From contig PDHQ01000019.1 of assembly GCA_003339415.1 (NCBI GenBank), positions 62,001 to 126,000 on the forward strand: DNA of 64,000 nucleotides, read 5' to 3'. Source of the stretch: Ophiocordyceps camponoti-saundersi (nom. inval.) (lineage: Eukaryota; Ascomycota; Sordariomycetes; Hypocreales; Ophiocordycipitaceae). This document shows, piece after piece, positions 9,417 through 20,388 of this stretch. The notes beneath the pieces were generated by a model, which saw nothing but the letters and a program-made list of their open reading frames with translations, had not been told where the DNA came from and ran no database searches. How positions within the stretch are numbered: position 1 is the stretch's first letter; every line of letters begins with the position of its first letter. The translations under genes and the position numbers were made by a program.

Positions 9417-9681
9417 ATGTGCACCGAATTCTGGATTAATTACAAGCCATGCGGCCATATCGTATTCTCGAACTGGCGCAGGTGCCAAGTCGGCTTGTTG
9501 AACAGCTGCCCCCGGTTGAGATATAAGCAAGAGGCGAGGGAGATTAGATGTAGGGATTGTGAAGAAGCCGTGGTTCGAGCAGCTAGGTAAGTTGCCTCAT
9601 GTGTCGTGTTTCTATATGAGATATGTACTGACTTGTACGGATAGATCTTCGAGGTCTGCTCCAAGGGCGAGGACTGGTTGA
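9417..9681 (+). CDS. Very small Cys-rich protein (CGH type), hypothetical
   Basis: A 68-aa product from exons 9417-9586 and 9645-9681; the 58-nt intron has GTAAGT, a CTGAC branch and TAG. If the intron is retained, an in-frame TAA at the donor ends the protein at 57 aa. The sequence opens MCTEFWINYKPCGHIVFSNW and has six cysteines (positions 2, 12, 23, 31, 45 and 48) plus the His after Cys12, a pattern seen in many short fungal proteins that open MCxx and contain CGH, perhaps a small zinc-binding fold. It has no signal peptide and is rich in Arg near the end, so it is probably intracellular. Support comes from the splice signals, promoter motifs and Cys spacing; the function is unknown. Confidence 0.55.
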
Positions 9682-10718
9682 TGATGCCGATCTGCGTAAC
9701 ATAGTGAGGAGGGTAGGCATGTGCTGGCTTTCTCTCGGGGACGGCGTGCTCGGGTATGGACGCAAGATCTGTGAGGTTAACCATAGACCTATGAACATTT
9801 GTCCTAAATACACGAGGAAGACTGTTTGAGCCGCTCCGCATCCAGTGTTGTCCTTCTTGTAAGAGTCTTTATATAAGACTTTGTAAGAGACCTTGTAAGA
9901 GACCTTGTAAGAGTCCCTATATAAGACCTTACAAAGGAAGCATCTACCGCATTACACAACGACTGCTAGACATTGAGTTGATAGCCTTGTATTAGAGGAC
10001 CTGTAAAGACGCTGGGCTGCCTTCTACCTGGTACGTACGTAGGGTCATTGTTTAGGAGGTCGCTCGCATCCCTTGTGACAAGCATCTGATAGACCGAGTA
10101 TCCATCCGTACAACATGAACTTGACAGGCAACTTGAATGGGTGATGACTGAGGAAAGGGATATGTTAAGCAGAAAATGACAGGGAATATATGTATGTACA
10201 TATATGAGATGGCTTCACATGGCAAGCAATGCATGTTGCAAGGGAGGAGTAAGTGAGTGGTCATATTGAGACGTGTGCAGCCAGAGTTAGTCGAAATTAT
10301 GCATGTGCATACATACATACCTATGTATGTACATAACCGAGCTGAATCGAACCGTATCACTCACAGCAACGACAGATCGGAAATGACCTTTTGCTGGCGG
10401 TAAAAACACACAGCGCAGCAAGTCTCTTCCATCTCTCAACGGATACTACCAAGGTACCTACATACTCATCGTATCGGGGCCCGGCGGCGTATCGGCTGAG
10501 TGGGGCATATCGCAGTAGCGAGGCACTTTTGGTCAGATTCTGCATCGCTCACCAGTCACGTGCATCCACCGCATCGCTGCACCGGGCTTTCTCGTATTAA
10601 AACGCCATCGAATCGATCTTCAACGGCTGCTTTCTTTTTCCTCCCTTTCCCTTCCTCCCCCTTCCTTCAACCGTACATACAATCTCCCCTGCAGTTGAAC
10701 CCCTCCAGATCAACGACA
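9682..10718. other. Intergenic region with a 12-bp tandem repeat
   Basis: About 1 kb. It holds the 12-bp repeat at 9856-9927, GTAT/CATA short repeats near 10190 and 10310, and a CT-rich leader (10620-10690) typical of the 5' UTR of the following gene. No gene seen. Confidence 0.55.
9856..9927. repeat. 12-bp tandem repeat, six copies
   Basis: Six 12-base units, alternating CTTGTAAGAGAC-like and TTTATATAAGAC-like forms, read without gaps. Confidence 0.8.
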
Positions 10719-11983
10719 ATGGCATCCTCCGTCGACGAAAAAGCCTCAACAAACGGCACCAACGCCACGAACAAACTCAATGGCACCTTGGCTTCGTCCG
10801 ACAACGACAAGGCCAACAACGACGCCCTCCGACCGCTCTTCGTGGCGACGCACCCGCGTGCTTGCTCCACAGCCTTTGAACGCGTACGCGAGAAGTCGAG
10901 CCTCCCTCTTCCTGCTCGGAGGGGAGGCAGGCGGCAGCGCTGACTCGGCGAGTTTTCTTGCCTTTCGCTCTGTCCCGCCTCTGGGCTCTAGGTTTTCATG
11001 GCTTGTCGTGATGAGCTGCAATGTCAGCACGAGCCCTTCTCCGACGCCTTTTACTTCGGTCCCGAGTTCCTCAGCGACCGTTACCGGGACGATGCTGCCA
11101 CTAGGCTTGCCTCGCCAGCCGCCGACGCCACTTACAAGTCGCTCCTCGACGGCTTCGACCAGATTCAGCGTCAGGTTCGTCTTCTCCCTTTGTTGTCGAC
11201 GACGACGATGACGCCCGCTTACTCATAATTTCCCCTCCTATTACTCAGGGCAAGCGAGTCTTCATCAAGGACATGGCCTACTACCTCTTCCAACCTGACG
11301 GGAAGCCCACCACCGTCGCTCCCTCGCTCGGTGCCGGCCCCGAACCCGGTAATCCGACGGTGCTCCCTCTAGAAGCTCTGCGTCGCTTTCACTTCACCTT
11401 CCTGATCCGTCACCCGCGCCGCGCCATCCCTTCCTTCTATCGCTGCACCGTCCCGCCCGTCAGCGACATCACCGGCTTCACCAATTTCATGGCCAACGAG
11501 GCCGGCTACGAGGAGCTCGTCCGCCTCTTCGACTTCGTCATTCGGGAGGGCATCGTCAGCCCCGACAACATCACCGTGCTCGACGCCGACGATCTGCTCG
11601 ATCATCCGGAGGAGACCATTCGCGCCTTCTGCCTCCGCACCGGCATCCGCTTTCGTCCCGAGATGCTCATCTGGGGCCGCGACGACGCCGACTATGCCGC
11701 CAAGGCTTTCGCCAAGTGGAACGGCTGGCATGATGACGTCCTCAAGAGCACCCAGCTCTACGGACGCTCTCAGGCACAGGTGCGCATCCCTCCTCCACCT
11801 TGCCAGCCTTACTCGCCGAGACTGACTTGTCGTGCTACCGTGTAGAAGTCTTGCACTGTCGAGTCCGAAGACCGTGAGTGGGCCGAAAAGTTCGGATCCG
11901 AGGCCCAGAAGGTGATTCGGGACGTTGTCAACGCCAATATTCCCCACTACGATTATCTCCGGCAGTATCGCATGACCATTTGA
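10719..11983 (+). CDS. Sulfotransferase-like P-loop protein
   Basis: Fungal P-loop proteins of this type look like sulfotransferases, which move sulfate from PAPS to small molecules; the substrate is unknown. Model: exons 10719-10883, 10992-11174, 11249-11779, 11846-11983; 338 aa. All three introns have GT..AG ends and a CTGAC-type branch where visible, and joining keeps frame. Joining exons 1 and 2 restores ATHPRACSTAFERVFM, the counterpart of the 5'-phosphosulfate loop; FLIRHPRRAIPSF in exon 3 resembles the 3'-phosphate-binding segment with its Arg and Ser. The C-terminus (HYDYLRQYRMTI) is intact. The first 40 or so residues are Asn/Thr/Ser-rich and probably disordered. There is no signal peptide, so the protein is likely cytosolic. 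Confidence 0.8.
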
Positions 11984-12189
11984 GTCCTCATCATAAGTGT
12001 GTTTGTGTGTATATACTTAGGTAGTCAGTCGTCAGAGTGCCGTGATGTGGCCGCATGTGCATTGCATTGATAGAACAGAGGTGGCTACCCCAGGACAAAC
12101 AAAAGCTATCCACTTGAGCATGTTGCACCTATAAGGAGCGAGACATCTAATAGTGAGACATGGGGACCGTATTTCCTCAGTAGTCCTTT

Positions 12190-13455
12190 TCAAGACGCAG
12201 CCTCGGCCACGGGTTTCATCTTGTCCTCGGAGCCGGCTTCTTCACTGTTCTGAGGCCCGCGGCTGACCCTCTCGACGTCGCGACACAGCTCAGTCTCAAG
12301 AAGCGTGTGGCTGACGTTAGAGGACCACTTCTCGGCATATTCCTTATTCTTCTCGTCCGCCCAGCAAATAGTGGCAGGACACAGTCGCAGCTCCGCTTCC
12401 TTGGGTATCGCAACCCTGGCGTCATGAATCAACTTGGCATAGGCTTTCACAGTCTTATCTGCCGCGGTCTCGGACTCGGCGGTTAAGGCCCCCAACTCGG
12501 TCTCCTCCGCCACCAAGTCCTTGGCTCTTCTGTGTAGCCTGGAGTTGACTTTGTTGATCACTTGTCTGAGGTTCAGGTCCGCCTTGTTTATGGCGTTTTG
12601 ATGTCGTTCTGGGGTCATGTTCAGATGGGTGATTGTCATGCTGCCTCCCTTTTCGGTGCCGGCTAGAATTGTGGCCAGGTCGGCGACGACATTGCCCACC
12701 ATGTCGTTGATACTGGCGGCGCGCTGCTGACGCGAACGCTGAGGCTTAGGGCCTGTGGGATTCTGCTTCATTCGTCTCCTTTCGTCTTCCGTGTACTCGT
12801 CTGGCGTCTTGTATACCAGGTCCGTGCTCCATGATACTTCGTGCAGGTGCTTGAATTCGCGTAGTTGCTTGAAGATGCCTATGCCTACCCTGCCCAGTCC
12901 CTCCGGCAGCTTGAGGAGGAAGAGAGGAGACCAATGGTCCCTGCGCATGAAGTTGCATTTGCTCTTTTTGCCGATGAAGGGGAGTTGCTTATTGACGTGA
13001 TGACGCTGTCGAGTATATTGATTCAGTACAAGTCGTCCAGTTGGTAAAGGGAAATAGCTCACATTCAAGTTTCTTTCAAAGGAAAAGACAACCTGTCGCG
13101 TCTTCCGGCAGGCAAAAGCCCAAACTTCCTCCCCGTGCGCCATCTTACGACGCTTCCTCTTCGACATGGGAGGAGCATCGGTTGATTCTGCCTGGACAGG
13201 AGCATCGGTCGATTTCGCCCGGAGAGGAGCATCGGTCAATTCCGCCCGGAGAGGAGCATCGGTCGATTCCGCTCGGAGACGAGTGCCGATCGATTCTGCT
13301 CGGAGACGAGCATCAATCGATTCTGCTGGGAGACGAGTATCAATCGATTCTGCCCGGAGACGAGCTTCAATCGATTCCGCCCGAATGAAGGCGCGCGGCC
13401 GAAGTAGGGAGAGATTCAAGAATAGGCGCGACCGCGCTTCGAGCGCGAAGTTCAT
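12190..13455 (-). CDS. MHR1: Mitochondrial Mhr1/mL67-like protein with repeat-expanded N-terminus
   Basis: Mhr1 (mL67) is a fungal mitochondrial large-ribosomal-subunit protein that also acts in mtDNA recombination. Model: exons 13455-13063 and 13005-12190; 402 aa. The 57-nt intron (GTGAGC ... CAG) is a multiple of three with no stop, so retention would give 421 aa. Family signals are GEEVWAFACRKTRQVVFSF, then after splicing QLPFIGKK, RRDHWSPL and LREFKHLHEVSW. The first 26 residues (MNFALEARSRLFLNLSLLRP...) are Arg/Leu-rich with one acidic residue, like a mitochondrial presequence. About eight 9-residue repeats (AESIDTRLR type) follow, coded by a 27-bp minisatellite. MSKRKRRKM at the end of the repeats is an alternative start. 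Divergent from HSP104. Confidence 0.65.
   Translation of the reverse strand: MNFALEARSRLFLNLSLLRPRAFIRAESIEARLRAESIDTRLPAESIDARLRAESIGTRLRAESTDAPLRAELTDAPLRAKSTDAPVQAESTDAPPMSKRKRRKMAHGEEVWAFACRKTRQVVFSFERNLNVSYFPLPTGRLVLNQYTRQRHHVNKQLPFIGKKSKCNFMRRDHWSPLFLLKLPEGLGRVGIGIFKQLREFKHLHEVSWSTDLVYKTPDEYTEDERRRMKQNPTGPKPQRSRQQRAASINDMVGNVVADLATILAGTEKGGSMTITHLNMTPERHQNAINKADLNLRQVINKVNSRLHRRAKDLVAEETELGALTAESETAADKTVKAYAKLIHDARVAIPKEAELRLCPATICWADEKNKEYAEKWSSNVSHTLLETELCRDVERVSRGPQNSEEAGSEDKMKPVAEAAS
13171..13386. repeat. 27-bp coding minisatellite in MHR1
   Basis: About eight 27-bp units; on the plus strand each contains a GGAGACGAGCATCRATCGATT-like core of about 20 bases. On the minus strand they encode nine-residue repeats between the presumed presequence and the conserved domain. 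Units near the 13386 end are more alike (AESID) than those at the other end (AESTDAP), suggesting ordered turnover. Confidence 0.85.
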
Positions 13456-13579
13456 GGTCGGCTACCGATGGGAGCTAGGTACTGCCTCGAGGTCATATAA
13501 AGAAGCGGGCGAAAATATCCATCTCGCTGATTTGTTCACGTGATGTCGAGTCTTGAGTAGAGCTCTCGTTCACGTGACG

Positions 13580-13599
13580 CTTCAAGAAGAGCTATTTCC
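13580..13599. promoter_or_regulatory. Heat-shock element 1
   Basis: Reads in 5-bp steps CTTCA AGAAG AGCTA TTTCC: three matching nTTCn/nGAAn modules in phase with one degenerate unit, the usual binding pattern of the heat-shock factor. It overlaps the area of the second CACGTG box. Confidence 0.6.
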
Positions 13600-13716
13600 A
13601 TAATAATAAGCTGAGAAGCTGTGAGCGTGTACGAATATCGGAAATAGATATGTAATCGGCTGCGTGTCACGTGACTCGACGAGCCCCTCATCTTTGCTTT
13701 GGGCACCGTCGCAAGG

Positions 13717-13736
13717 CGAAGCTTCTGGTGGGTTCT
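13717..13736. promoter_or_regulatory. Heat-shock element 2
   Basis: Reads CGAAG CTTCT GGTGG GTTCT in 5-bp steps, giving nGAAn and nTTCn, one gap-type module and nTTCn. It is about 370 bases upstream of the HSP104 start codon, fitting heat-induced expression of this chaperone. Confidence 0.6.
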
Positions 13737-14101
13737 TCGAAGGCCCGCTCATCTTCCAGACGATCCGAGGGGCTCCTCGGAGCTCCTCGCTTGCTCCGGC
13801 TTCCTCCTCAGTCTCTCTTCGACTTCCCCACTTGTGAACAGGATAAAAGAAAGTATTCCCCGGGACTTGCGCCCTCCGCCTGTTTCCTGCTTCATCGTCC
13901 CATCGGTGCCGAAGATTCAGCCCAACACAACCAACAGAGCAACAAGACCCAACGACAAGTCTAACCAGGGACATAGACCACTCCAGCCTCATGCGTTGCG
14001 ACGCACGCTAAGGCAGTCTTCATTCTCACATTCTGAAAGAAATCCAAACACTACCATCTTCACCATCTTCACCTCCTTGACAACCCTCACAACCGCCCAA
14101 C

Positions 14102-16882
14102 ATGAACGCCCGCATGGACTTCACCGACAGGGCCCAGAAAGCCGTCGAGGACTCTATGGCCCTCGCCGAGCAATACGCTCACTCTCAGCTTCTTCCAGTA
14201 CATCTGGCCGTTGCCCTACTGGACCCGCCCGTCGACCAGTCCAAGGACCAGCAAAATGGCCCGGCTCAAACCACCGTCACCTTGCTGCGCCAGGTGGTTG
14301 AGAGGGCCCGCGGCGATCCTCAGCTCTTCGACCGCGCGCTTAAGAAGATGCTCGTCCGACTTCCGAGCCAGGACCCCCCACCCGAGCACATCTCGCCCTC
14401 ACCCTCATATCACGCCGTCCTGCGCAAGGCCATGGAGTTGCAAAAGGTGCAAAAGGACACCTTCATCGGTGTTGATCACCTAATCACCGCTCTTGCAGAG
14501 GACAGCAATATTCAACAAGCACTGAGGGACAGCAACATCCCAAAGGCCAAACTCGTCCAAGAAGCCGTTCAGGCCATCCGCGGCACCAAGCGCGTCGACA
14601 GCAAGACGGCCGACACGGAGCAGGAGAATGAGAATCTGGCAAAGTTCACCATCGACATGACGGCCATGGCCCGCGACAAGAAGATCGACCCCGTTATTGG
14701 CAGGGAGGAAGAGATTCGACGCGTGGTGCGTATCCTGTCTCGACGCACCAAAAACAACCCCGTCCTCATTGGCGAACCCGGCGTCGGCAAGACTACCGTC
14801 GTCGAAGGTCTGGCCCAGCGTATCGTCAACAGAGACGTGCCAGACAACCTCAAGCACTGCAAACTACTATCACTCGATGTCGGCGCCTTAGTTGCCGGGA
14901 GCAAGTACCGTGGCGAGTTCGAAGAACGGATGAAAGGCGTGCTCAAAGAGATTGAAGATTCCAAAGAGATGATTGTTCTCTTCGTCGACGAAATTCACCT
15001 TCTTATGGGCGCTGGCTCTTCAGGCGAGGGTGGTATGGACGCCGCTAACCTGCTGAAGCCCATGCTCGCCCGCGGTCAGCTACATTGCATCGGCGCCACC
15101 ACATTGGCCGAGTATCGCAAGTACGTGGAAAAGGACGCCGCTTTCGAACGCAGGTTTCAGCAGGTCATGGTCAAGGAGCCTACCATTCCCGAGACCATTT
15201 CCATCCTCCGAGGCCTGAAGGAGCGCTACGACCGTCATCACCGCGTCACCATCCTCGACAGCGCCCTTGTCGCCGCCGCCAACCTCGCCGCACGATACTT
15301 GACGTCGAGGCGCATGCCGGACTCGGCCATTGACTTGGTGGACGAGGCTGCGGCCGCCGTTCGGGTAGCGCGGGAGTCGCAACCCGAGATTATCGACTCC
15401 CTCGACCGGAAGCTGCGGCAGCTCATGATTGAGATTGCCGCCCTAGAAAAGGAACACGATGAAGCGTCCAAGACGAGGCTGCAACAAGCCAGAAAGGACG
15501 CCCAAAACGTCGAAGAAGAGCTGGAGCCGCTCCGAGAAAAGTATCAGAACGAGATCAAGAGGGGCGAGGAGATTCATCAGGCCAAGGTCAAGCTCGACGA
15601 CCTGGAGAAGCGATTGGAGGACGCGACCAACAATGGAGAACACGTCAAGGCGGCCGACCTCAAATACGGCGCCATCCCCGAACAAGAGGCCGTCATCAAG
15701 GAGCTCGAGGCGCGTAAGGTCGCGGCAGATGCCGCCCTTAACGCGACGGGCGCTGACGCCGGTAGCTCCATGGTGACGGACGTTGTTACGGCCGACCACA
15801 TCAATGAAATCGTTGCTCGCTGGACGGGCATTCCCGTTACGCGACTGCGAACGTCGGAGAAGGAGAAGCTCGTCAACATGGAAAAGGTGCTTGGCAAGGT
15901 GGTGGTGGGTCAGAAGGAGGCCGTCCAATCCGTGGCCAACGCCATCCGGCTCCAGCGCTCCGGACTGAGCAACCCGAACCAGCCGCCGAGCTTCCTCTTC
16001 TGCGGCCCGTCGGGGACGGGCAAGACGCTCTTGACCAAGGCGCTCGCCGAGTTTCTCTTCGACGACGCCAAGGCGATGATCCGGTTCGACATGTCCGAGT
16101 ACCAGGAGCGGCACGCGCTCAGCCGAATGATCGGGGCGCCACCCGGCTACGTCGGACACGACTCGGGCGGCCAGCTGACGGAAGCGCTGCGGCGGAGGCC
16201 CTTTTCCATCCTCTTGTTCGACGAGGTGGAGAAGGCTGCCAAGGAGGTTCTGACGGTGCTGCTCCAACTTATGGACGACGGGCGCATCACGGACGGCCAA
16301 GGCAGGGTGGTGGATGCCAAGAACTGCATCGTGGTGATGACGTCCAACCTCGGAGCCGAGTTCCTGACACGGCCCGAGGCACGGGAGGGCAGGGTGGACG
16401 GGCCTACCCGTGAGCTCGTGATGAACGCGCTTCGCAACTACTTCTTGCCCGAGTTCCTGAACCGGATCAACTCGGTGGTCATCTTCAACCGGCTGACGCG
16501 GCGGGAGATTCGCAAGATTGTCGACCTACGGCTGAGCGAGATCCAGAAGCGACTCGAGGACAACGGGCGCAAGGTGCGGATCGAGGTCTCGGACGAGGCC
16601 AAGGACTACCTGGGCAGCTCGGGGTACTCGCCGGCATACGGGGCGCGGCCGTTGTCGCGGCTCATTGAAAAGGAGGTGCTCAACCGGCTGGCCATTCTCA
16701 TCCTGCGCAACAGCATCCGCGACGGCGAGACGGCGAGGGTCGAGCTCGACGACGGCAAGATTGTGGTGCTCTCGAATCATACGGACAGCGAGGGGGGAGA
16801 AGACGAGGACATGATGGACGATGAGGACGATGCAGTGGACGAACTGGTCGGGGACAATATGGACGAGGACATTTATGACTAG
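14102..16882 (+). CDS. HSP104: Hsp104/ClpB-type AAA+ disaggregase
   Basis: Hsp104 is a cytosolic/nuclear hexameric AAA+ chaperone that threads aggregated proteins through its pore, with Hsp70, in thermotolerance. Uninterrupted frame of 926 aa. In order: Clp N-domain ([26 protein letters not shown]); NBD1 with Walker A GEPGVGKT at about 223 and Walker B VLFVDEIH; pore-loop residues in the KYRGEF segment; a coiled-coil middle domain (about 410-540); NBD2 with GPSGTGKT at about 635, pore loop GYVGHDSGG and Walker [10 protein letters not shown]; and a very acidic tail ([10 protein letters not shown] ... DEDIYD) like that of yeast Hsp104, which binds co-chaperones. ATG 14102 has homologous N-terminal context; Met 5 is a weaker alternative. 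Heat-shock elements lie upstream. Confidence 0.97.
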   Translation: MNARMDFTDRAQKAVEDSMALAEQYAHSQLLPVHLAVALLDPPVDQSKDQQNGPAQTTVTLLRQVVERARGDPQLFDRALKKMLVRLPSQDPPPEHISPSPSYHAVLRKAMELQKVQKDTFIGVDHLITALAEDSNIQQALRDSNIPKAKLVQEAVQAIRGTKRVDSKTADTEQENENLAKFTIDMTAMARDKKIDPVIGREEEIRRVVRILSRRTKNNPVLIGEPGVGKTTVVEGLAQRIVNRDVPDNLKHCKLLSLDVGALVAGSKYRGEFEERMKGVLKEIEDSKEMIVLFVDEIHLLMGAGSSGEGGMDAANLLKPMLARGQLHCIGATTLAEYRKYVEKDAAFERRFQQVMVKEPTIPETISILRGLKERYDRHHRVTILDSALVAAANLAARYLTSRRMPDSAIDLVDEAAAAVRVARESQPEIIDSLDRKLRQLMIEIAALEKEHDEASKTRLQQARKDAQNVEEELEPLREKYQNEIKRGEEIHQAKVKLDDLEKRLEDATNNGEHVKAADLKYGAIPEQEAVIKELEARKVAADAALNATGADAGSSMVTDVVTADHINEIVARWTGIPVTRLRTSEKEKLVNMEKVLGKVVVGQKEAVQSVANAIRLQRSGLSNPNQPPSFLFCGPSGTGKTLLTKALAEFLFDDAKAMIRFDMSEYQERHALSRMIGAPPGYVGHDSGGQLTEALRRRPFSILLFDEVEKAAKEVLTVLLQLMDDGRITDGQGRVVDAKNCIVVMTSNLGAEFLTRPEAREGRVDGPTRELVMNALRNYFLPEFLNRINSVVIFNRLTRREIRKIVDLRLSEIQKRLEDNGRKVRIEVSDEAKDYLGSSGYSPAYGARPLSRLIEKEVLNRLAILILRNSIRDGETARVELDDGKIVVLSNHTDSEGGEDEDMMDDEDDAVDELVGDNMDEDIYD

Positions 16883-17534
16883 AGCATTGATGATGATTTA
16901 TGGGACTCACGGGATGGGTCTTTACTAGGTATCTACTCATTACATATAAATAGCGAGCCAATGATGGGAGGAATATCCTGGAGGAATATGGTATGGAAGG
17001 AAGGGTGATTGTGTACATGTGTGAAGCATACATACCTACATACAATGTATGTACATAGGCATGGCAGTGCTTTGATGACGGAGAGATTGGAATATGGCAC
17101 GAGGCACAAGGCACAAACAAAGCAAAGGACATCTTGTCATACATACATAAGGCAGCGTGATAAGAGGCGCATTCTAGCATATTATGTAAATGCAGCATGT
17201 GTATACCTAGGTAGGTAGTCATGTATAAAAACCACGGGGAACATGATGGGCGTCTTGACAGACATTGGAAGTGGGAAAGTGAGGCTGCCCAAGATGAGAT
17301 GATGCATCACCAATGAACAAACGGATTACTCAGGGTGGCACTCCGTAGTATAGCCTGCAGGCTGAGTTTCCCGCCGGTTAGCCTCGGCACGGAAAACCCT
17401 CTTACATATTGTCCCCCCATCCCGCATCCTGTGAGAAGGGTGGTATGTATGAGTGTGACCGTACATTGGTATGCATGACAGTACGGTGGCATATAATTTA
17501 CTTTACATGTAGCTTGTTAAAGGGAGGGAGGAGA

Positions 17535-17560
17535 GAAGAAGAAGAAGAAGAAGAAGAGGA
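17535..17560. repeat. GAA trinucleotide run
   Basis: A purine-rich GAAGAA microsatellite inside a wider polypurine strand (about 17520-17582). Confidence 0.8.
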
Positions 17561-17902
17561 AGAGTAAGAGGGAGAAGAGGAGGATTCATGCATACAGAAC
17601 AGACGTATGTACATATAAAGAGGCTGTTGCCTCGATGATTTCGACGTATGTAAGATGCGGATAGTCATACTCATACTCACGTCATCGAAGCCACGGCCAC
17701 GGTCAGGCGATAGCGATACGAAGACTCGACCCTGACAAATATCTACATACCCACATACCTATGTACGGCTGCGTTACGGGGCTCGACACGGTGCCGATGT
17801 CGGTAGCGGAGAACTCCACCGTGTCTTCATTAGGTTCTGATTTTTTTTTCTTCACCCCGCCGTTTCGTTTCGGCTGGACATGGGCAAGCTGACGAACGAC
17901 GA

Positions 17903-17933
<31 letters not shown>

Positions 17934-18042
17934 CGCGGCCGTGGCCTGTCCCGCACACCGGGGAGACCGCTGCTATAAAAGTCCCGCTCCTCTTCTAGGG
18001 ACTTCGGCGGACGCGGGACGGACTACTTATGTACTTCTTACC

Positions 18043-18101
18043 TCGGGGACGTGGCAACGTGGCATCAAACCTATCTTGGGTCCAACCCGCCACGTCCCCG
18101 A
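18043..18101. repeat. Perfect 13-bp inverted repeat (hairpin)
   Basis: TCGGGGACGTGGC at 18043-18055 is matched exactly by its reverse complement GCCACGTCCCCGA at 18089-18101, with a 33-base loop. The arms are GC-rich and not followed by a T-tract. A TATAAAAG motif sits about 70 bases upstream (near 17975). Confidence 0.8.
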
Positions 18102-18422
18102 CGGCTACTACCGAGTCTGACAAGTTCTCTTCGAAGGCGATTACGTGTTGAAAAGCCGTTGAAGGGTTATATTGCTTTGACGGATAACAAAAAAAATCGG
18201 TTGAAAGAGCTTGTGGGTGGGTTTTTATAATGGATGAATCGTCGGCTGCTTCCAGGGTGGAGGTCTTCGACCCGATTCATCTTGTTGGCCTGGCGGAGAG
18301 CGATATACATACTTGCTCGATGCAGGGACAGCCAATGAGAGGATGGCCTCGTTGATTCGAGATCTCGAGCCGGCTATCTGGAGGATTCTTTTACCGGGAT
18401 GCTCTCGATCATGGCAGAGGGT

Positions 18423-18845
18423 CAAGTTGAACCGATATCTGGAGCCGACTTGAAGGAAGAGAGGGAAATCAATAACGGCATGCGCCATCTCACTCTTTGT
18501 CCACCTTCGATTAAGCGATAGGAAACACGAGATATCCTTTCAACTCACCACAGCCGATTGAAAGATGATTAAGTTGAACCGAGATCTCGACCCGATTTTG
18601 AAGGAAGAGTGGGAAATAAATAACGACATGCACCATCTCGCTCTTCGTCCACCTTCGATTAAGCGGCGGAACACGAAATGACTTTCCAGCCTGCCAAGAG
18701 TGAACTTATCCATTTCATCAAAGCCCGGAGATACTTCTGGACGAATCATTAGTCTTCGCTCACCTTCGATCAAGCGATGGGAAACACGAGATGATCTTAC
18801 AACCTGCCAAGAGCGAAGTCATGCATTTCACCAAAGCCCGGCGAT
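18423..18845. repeat. Diverged tandem repeats of about 145-190 bp
   Basis: Unit 1 (about 18423-18553) and unit 2 (about 18570-18700) share AAGTTGAACCGAKATCT, TTGAAGGAAGAGNGGGAAAT, CACCTTCGATTAAGCG and AACACGA in the same order; a third partial unit (about 18755-18845) shares the CACCTTCGATCAAGCGATGG block and CTGCCAAGAGCGAA with unit 2. Frames within are short and unrelated to known proteins. Confidence 0.7.
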
Positions 18846-19994
18846 ACTTACATACAGATGAATCACTATCTCTCATCACTTTGCCAACTTTTCTCAGTAC
18901 ACCGGACAAAACCGGTGTCTGAGCTTGCTAGTTCAGGAGGGAAACGCCTATTAACTCCCCATGGCCGTCAAATTGGCCTAGACTGGAAGTACAAAAATTC
19001 CATGAGGGACCACCTCCCTCCCACCTATATGGGAGACACAATATTCTCTCTCAAACTCAAATCACCATCGCAGTCATCAATTAACCTCTTCTCCTCAGGG
19101 TTGTTGTGTTGTCTCCCTTCAACACAAATCACCACCTGCACCACCGGCAAGCACCACCACTAAAAGTACCATCATCACTACAGCTCTACTCCCGCCTGCC
19201 ATCAGCTCGTTAACTTCTTCGAGACACAAATTAACGGCAAACTCACGCCCAACTGCAAATAACGTCCCGGACTGCAGTCAATACAATCCGAGAAGGCGGC
19301 GAACAACTCTTCCCCCTTTTCGTCCCTTCCAGGGTCAAAAGATCAAATGCTTCCTCGAACACTAAGCGTTCCGGTTCTGCTGGTGAACCCAGTCACGACC
19401 GTCGCGATGGGCTACTTACATTGTTGAAGTGTACGGTCAAACATGATCTGATTATGGATGAGAACAACTTACCAACCAAGCTAAACGGCTCAGCATACCC
19501 CAAGGCTCTCCCAGCTCGAGAGCTAGACAACATCATTCGAGACCAATCTGACGAACGTTGTCTCTTTCGCAAGTCTGATATCTATAACGATAGACAAAAG
19601 ATTTGCCGTCAAACACTCGGTGGCCTAACCGCAACACAGGCCTTTATCTCCAACCTCGAACGAGACAATTTAAGCATTTTGTCAAGCTGGACATGAATAA
19701 CAACCTGAATTCTCTTCTGGAACAACATCCGTCAATTCTTGCCTATAGCTCAAAAGAGCATATGCCTTGGCGACGGCAATGGGCTATTTGCTTCACCTCT
19801 TGGGTGCTCTCATCTAATTGGTCATTCCTGCCGTTCTTCGAGCCTGTGCCCCACTTCTCAATCAATTCATTCAATCAACGTGAGCCCTCTCAAAGTGAGG
19901 CTATCGTGACTTTTGTCAGGACGCACTCAACCCCTGATTTCTCACCAAATTCAACAACTTCTCAACAACAGCACATTTCAGCAAAACGATCACA

Positions 19995-20246
19995 ATGGCT
20001 GATTTCTCAACCACTGTGAAGCCGGCGTTTGTTCTCAAAAGCCCGGAAGATTGGACCAATTGGTACCAAGACATCATCAACACAACACAAGGTTACGGAA
20101 TTTTCCAAGGGGATTTCTCACCAAGAGGGAAGCTGGTCACCCTTCGAGCCCTTGTGTGGCCGGGTGATACGGCTGAAACTATGGTCAGACTACAAACTGT
20201 GGTCAGACTACGAATAGCCCGACGGAATCATCCCACAAGGACGTGA
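19995..20246 (+). mobile_element. Copia-type retrotransposon, 5' gag fragment
   Basis: The frame starts MADFSTTVKPAFVLKSPEDW and continues TNWYQDIINTTQGYGIF, which looks like the first 30-80 residues of fungal Ty1/Copia gag. It stops at 84 codons and is followed by unrelated Mutator-type sequence, so the element is a truncated, interrupted copy. The flanking 5' LTR was not delimited. Confidence 0.55.
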
Positions 20247-20388
20247 AGTCCTTCCTATCTTCTCACTGGCACTGGGGACCTCTACCATCTACATTCAACA
20301 CTCTTGCAAATGATCCGGCTATATCTTGGGAGATTCTTAAGATCCCTCTGATAATAGTGCCCTAGTTGCTAACACCTCGCAAGGAGAA

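Larger units (their letters stand above)
13456..14101. promoter_or_regulatory. Divergent promoter region of MHR1 and HSP104
   Basis: A 646-bp spacer with head-to-head starts. It contains two heat-shock elements (13580-13599, 13717-13736) and three CACGTG boxes (13537-13542, 13571-13576, 13668-13673). A CA/AC-rich leader runs from about 13900 to the HSP104 ATG. Confidence 0.65.
16883..19994. other. Gene-free stretch with microsatellites, hairpin and degenerate repeats
   Basis: About 3.1 kb. It holds the HSP104 3' region, TACATA/GTATGT short repeats (17000-17220), a GAA run at 17535-17560, an ACG run near 17905-17930, a 13-bp perfect inverted repeat (18043-18101), diverged tandem repeats (18423-18845) and, from about 18900, sequence that probably includes the LTR or leader of the Copia relic whose gag starts at 19995. 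No gene is supported. Confidence 0.55.

Noticed and set aside
15443..16300. 285-codon minus-strand frame
   Set aside because: Lies inside HSP104 on the opposite strand; a codon-bias shadow with no family resemblance.
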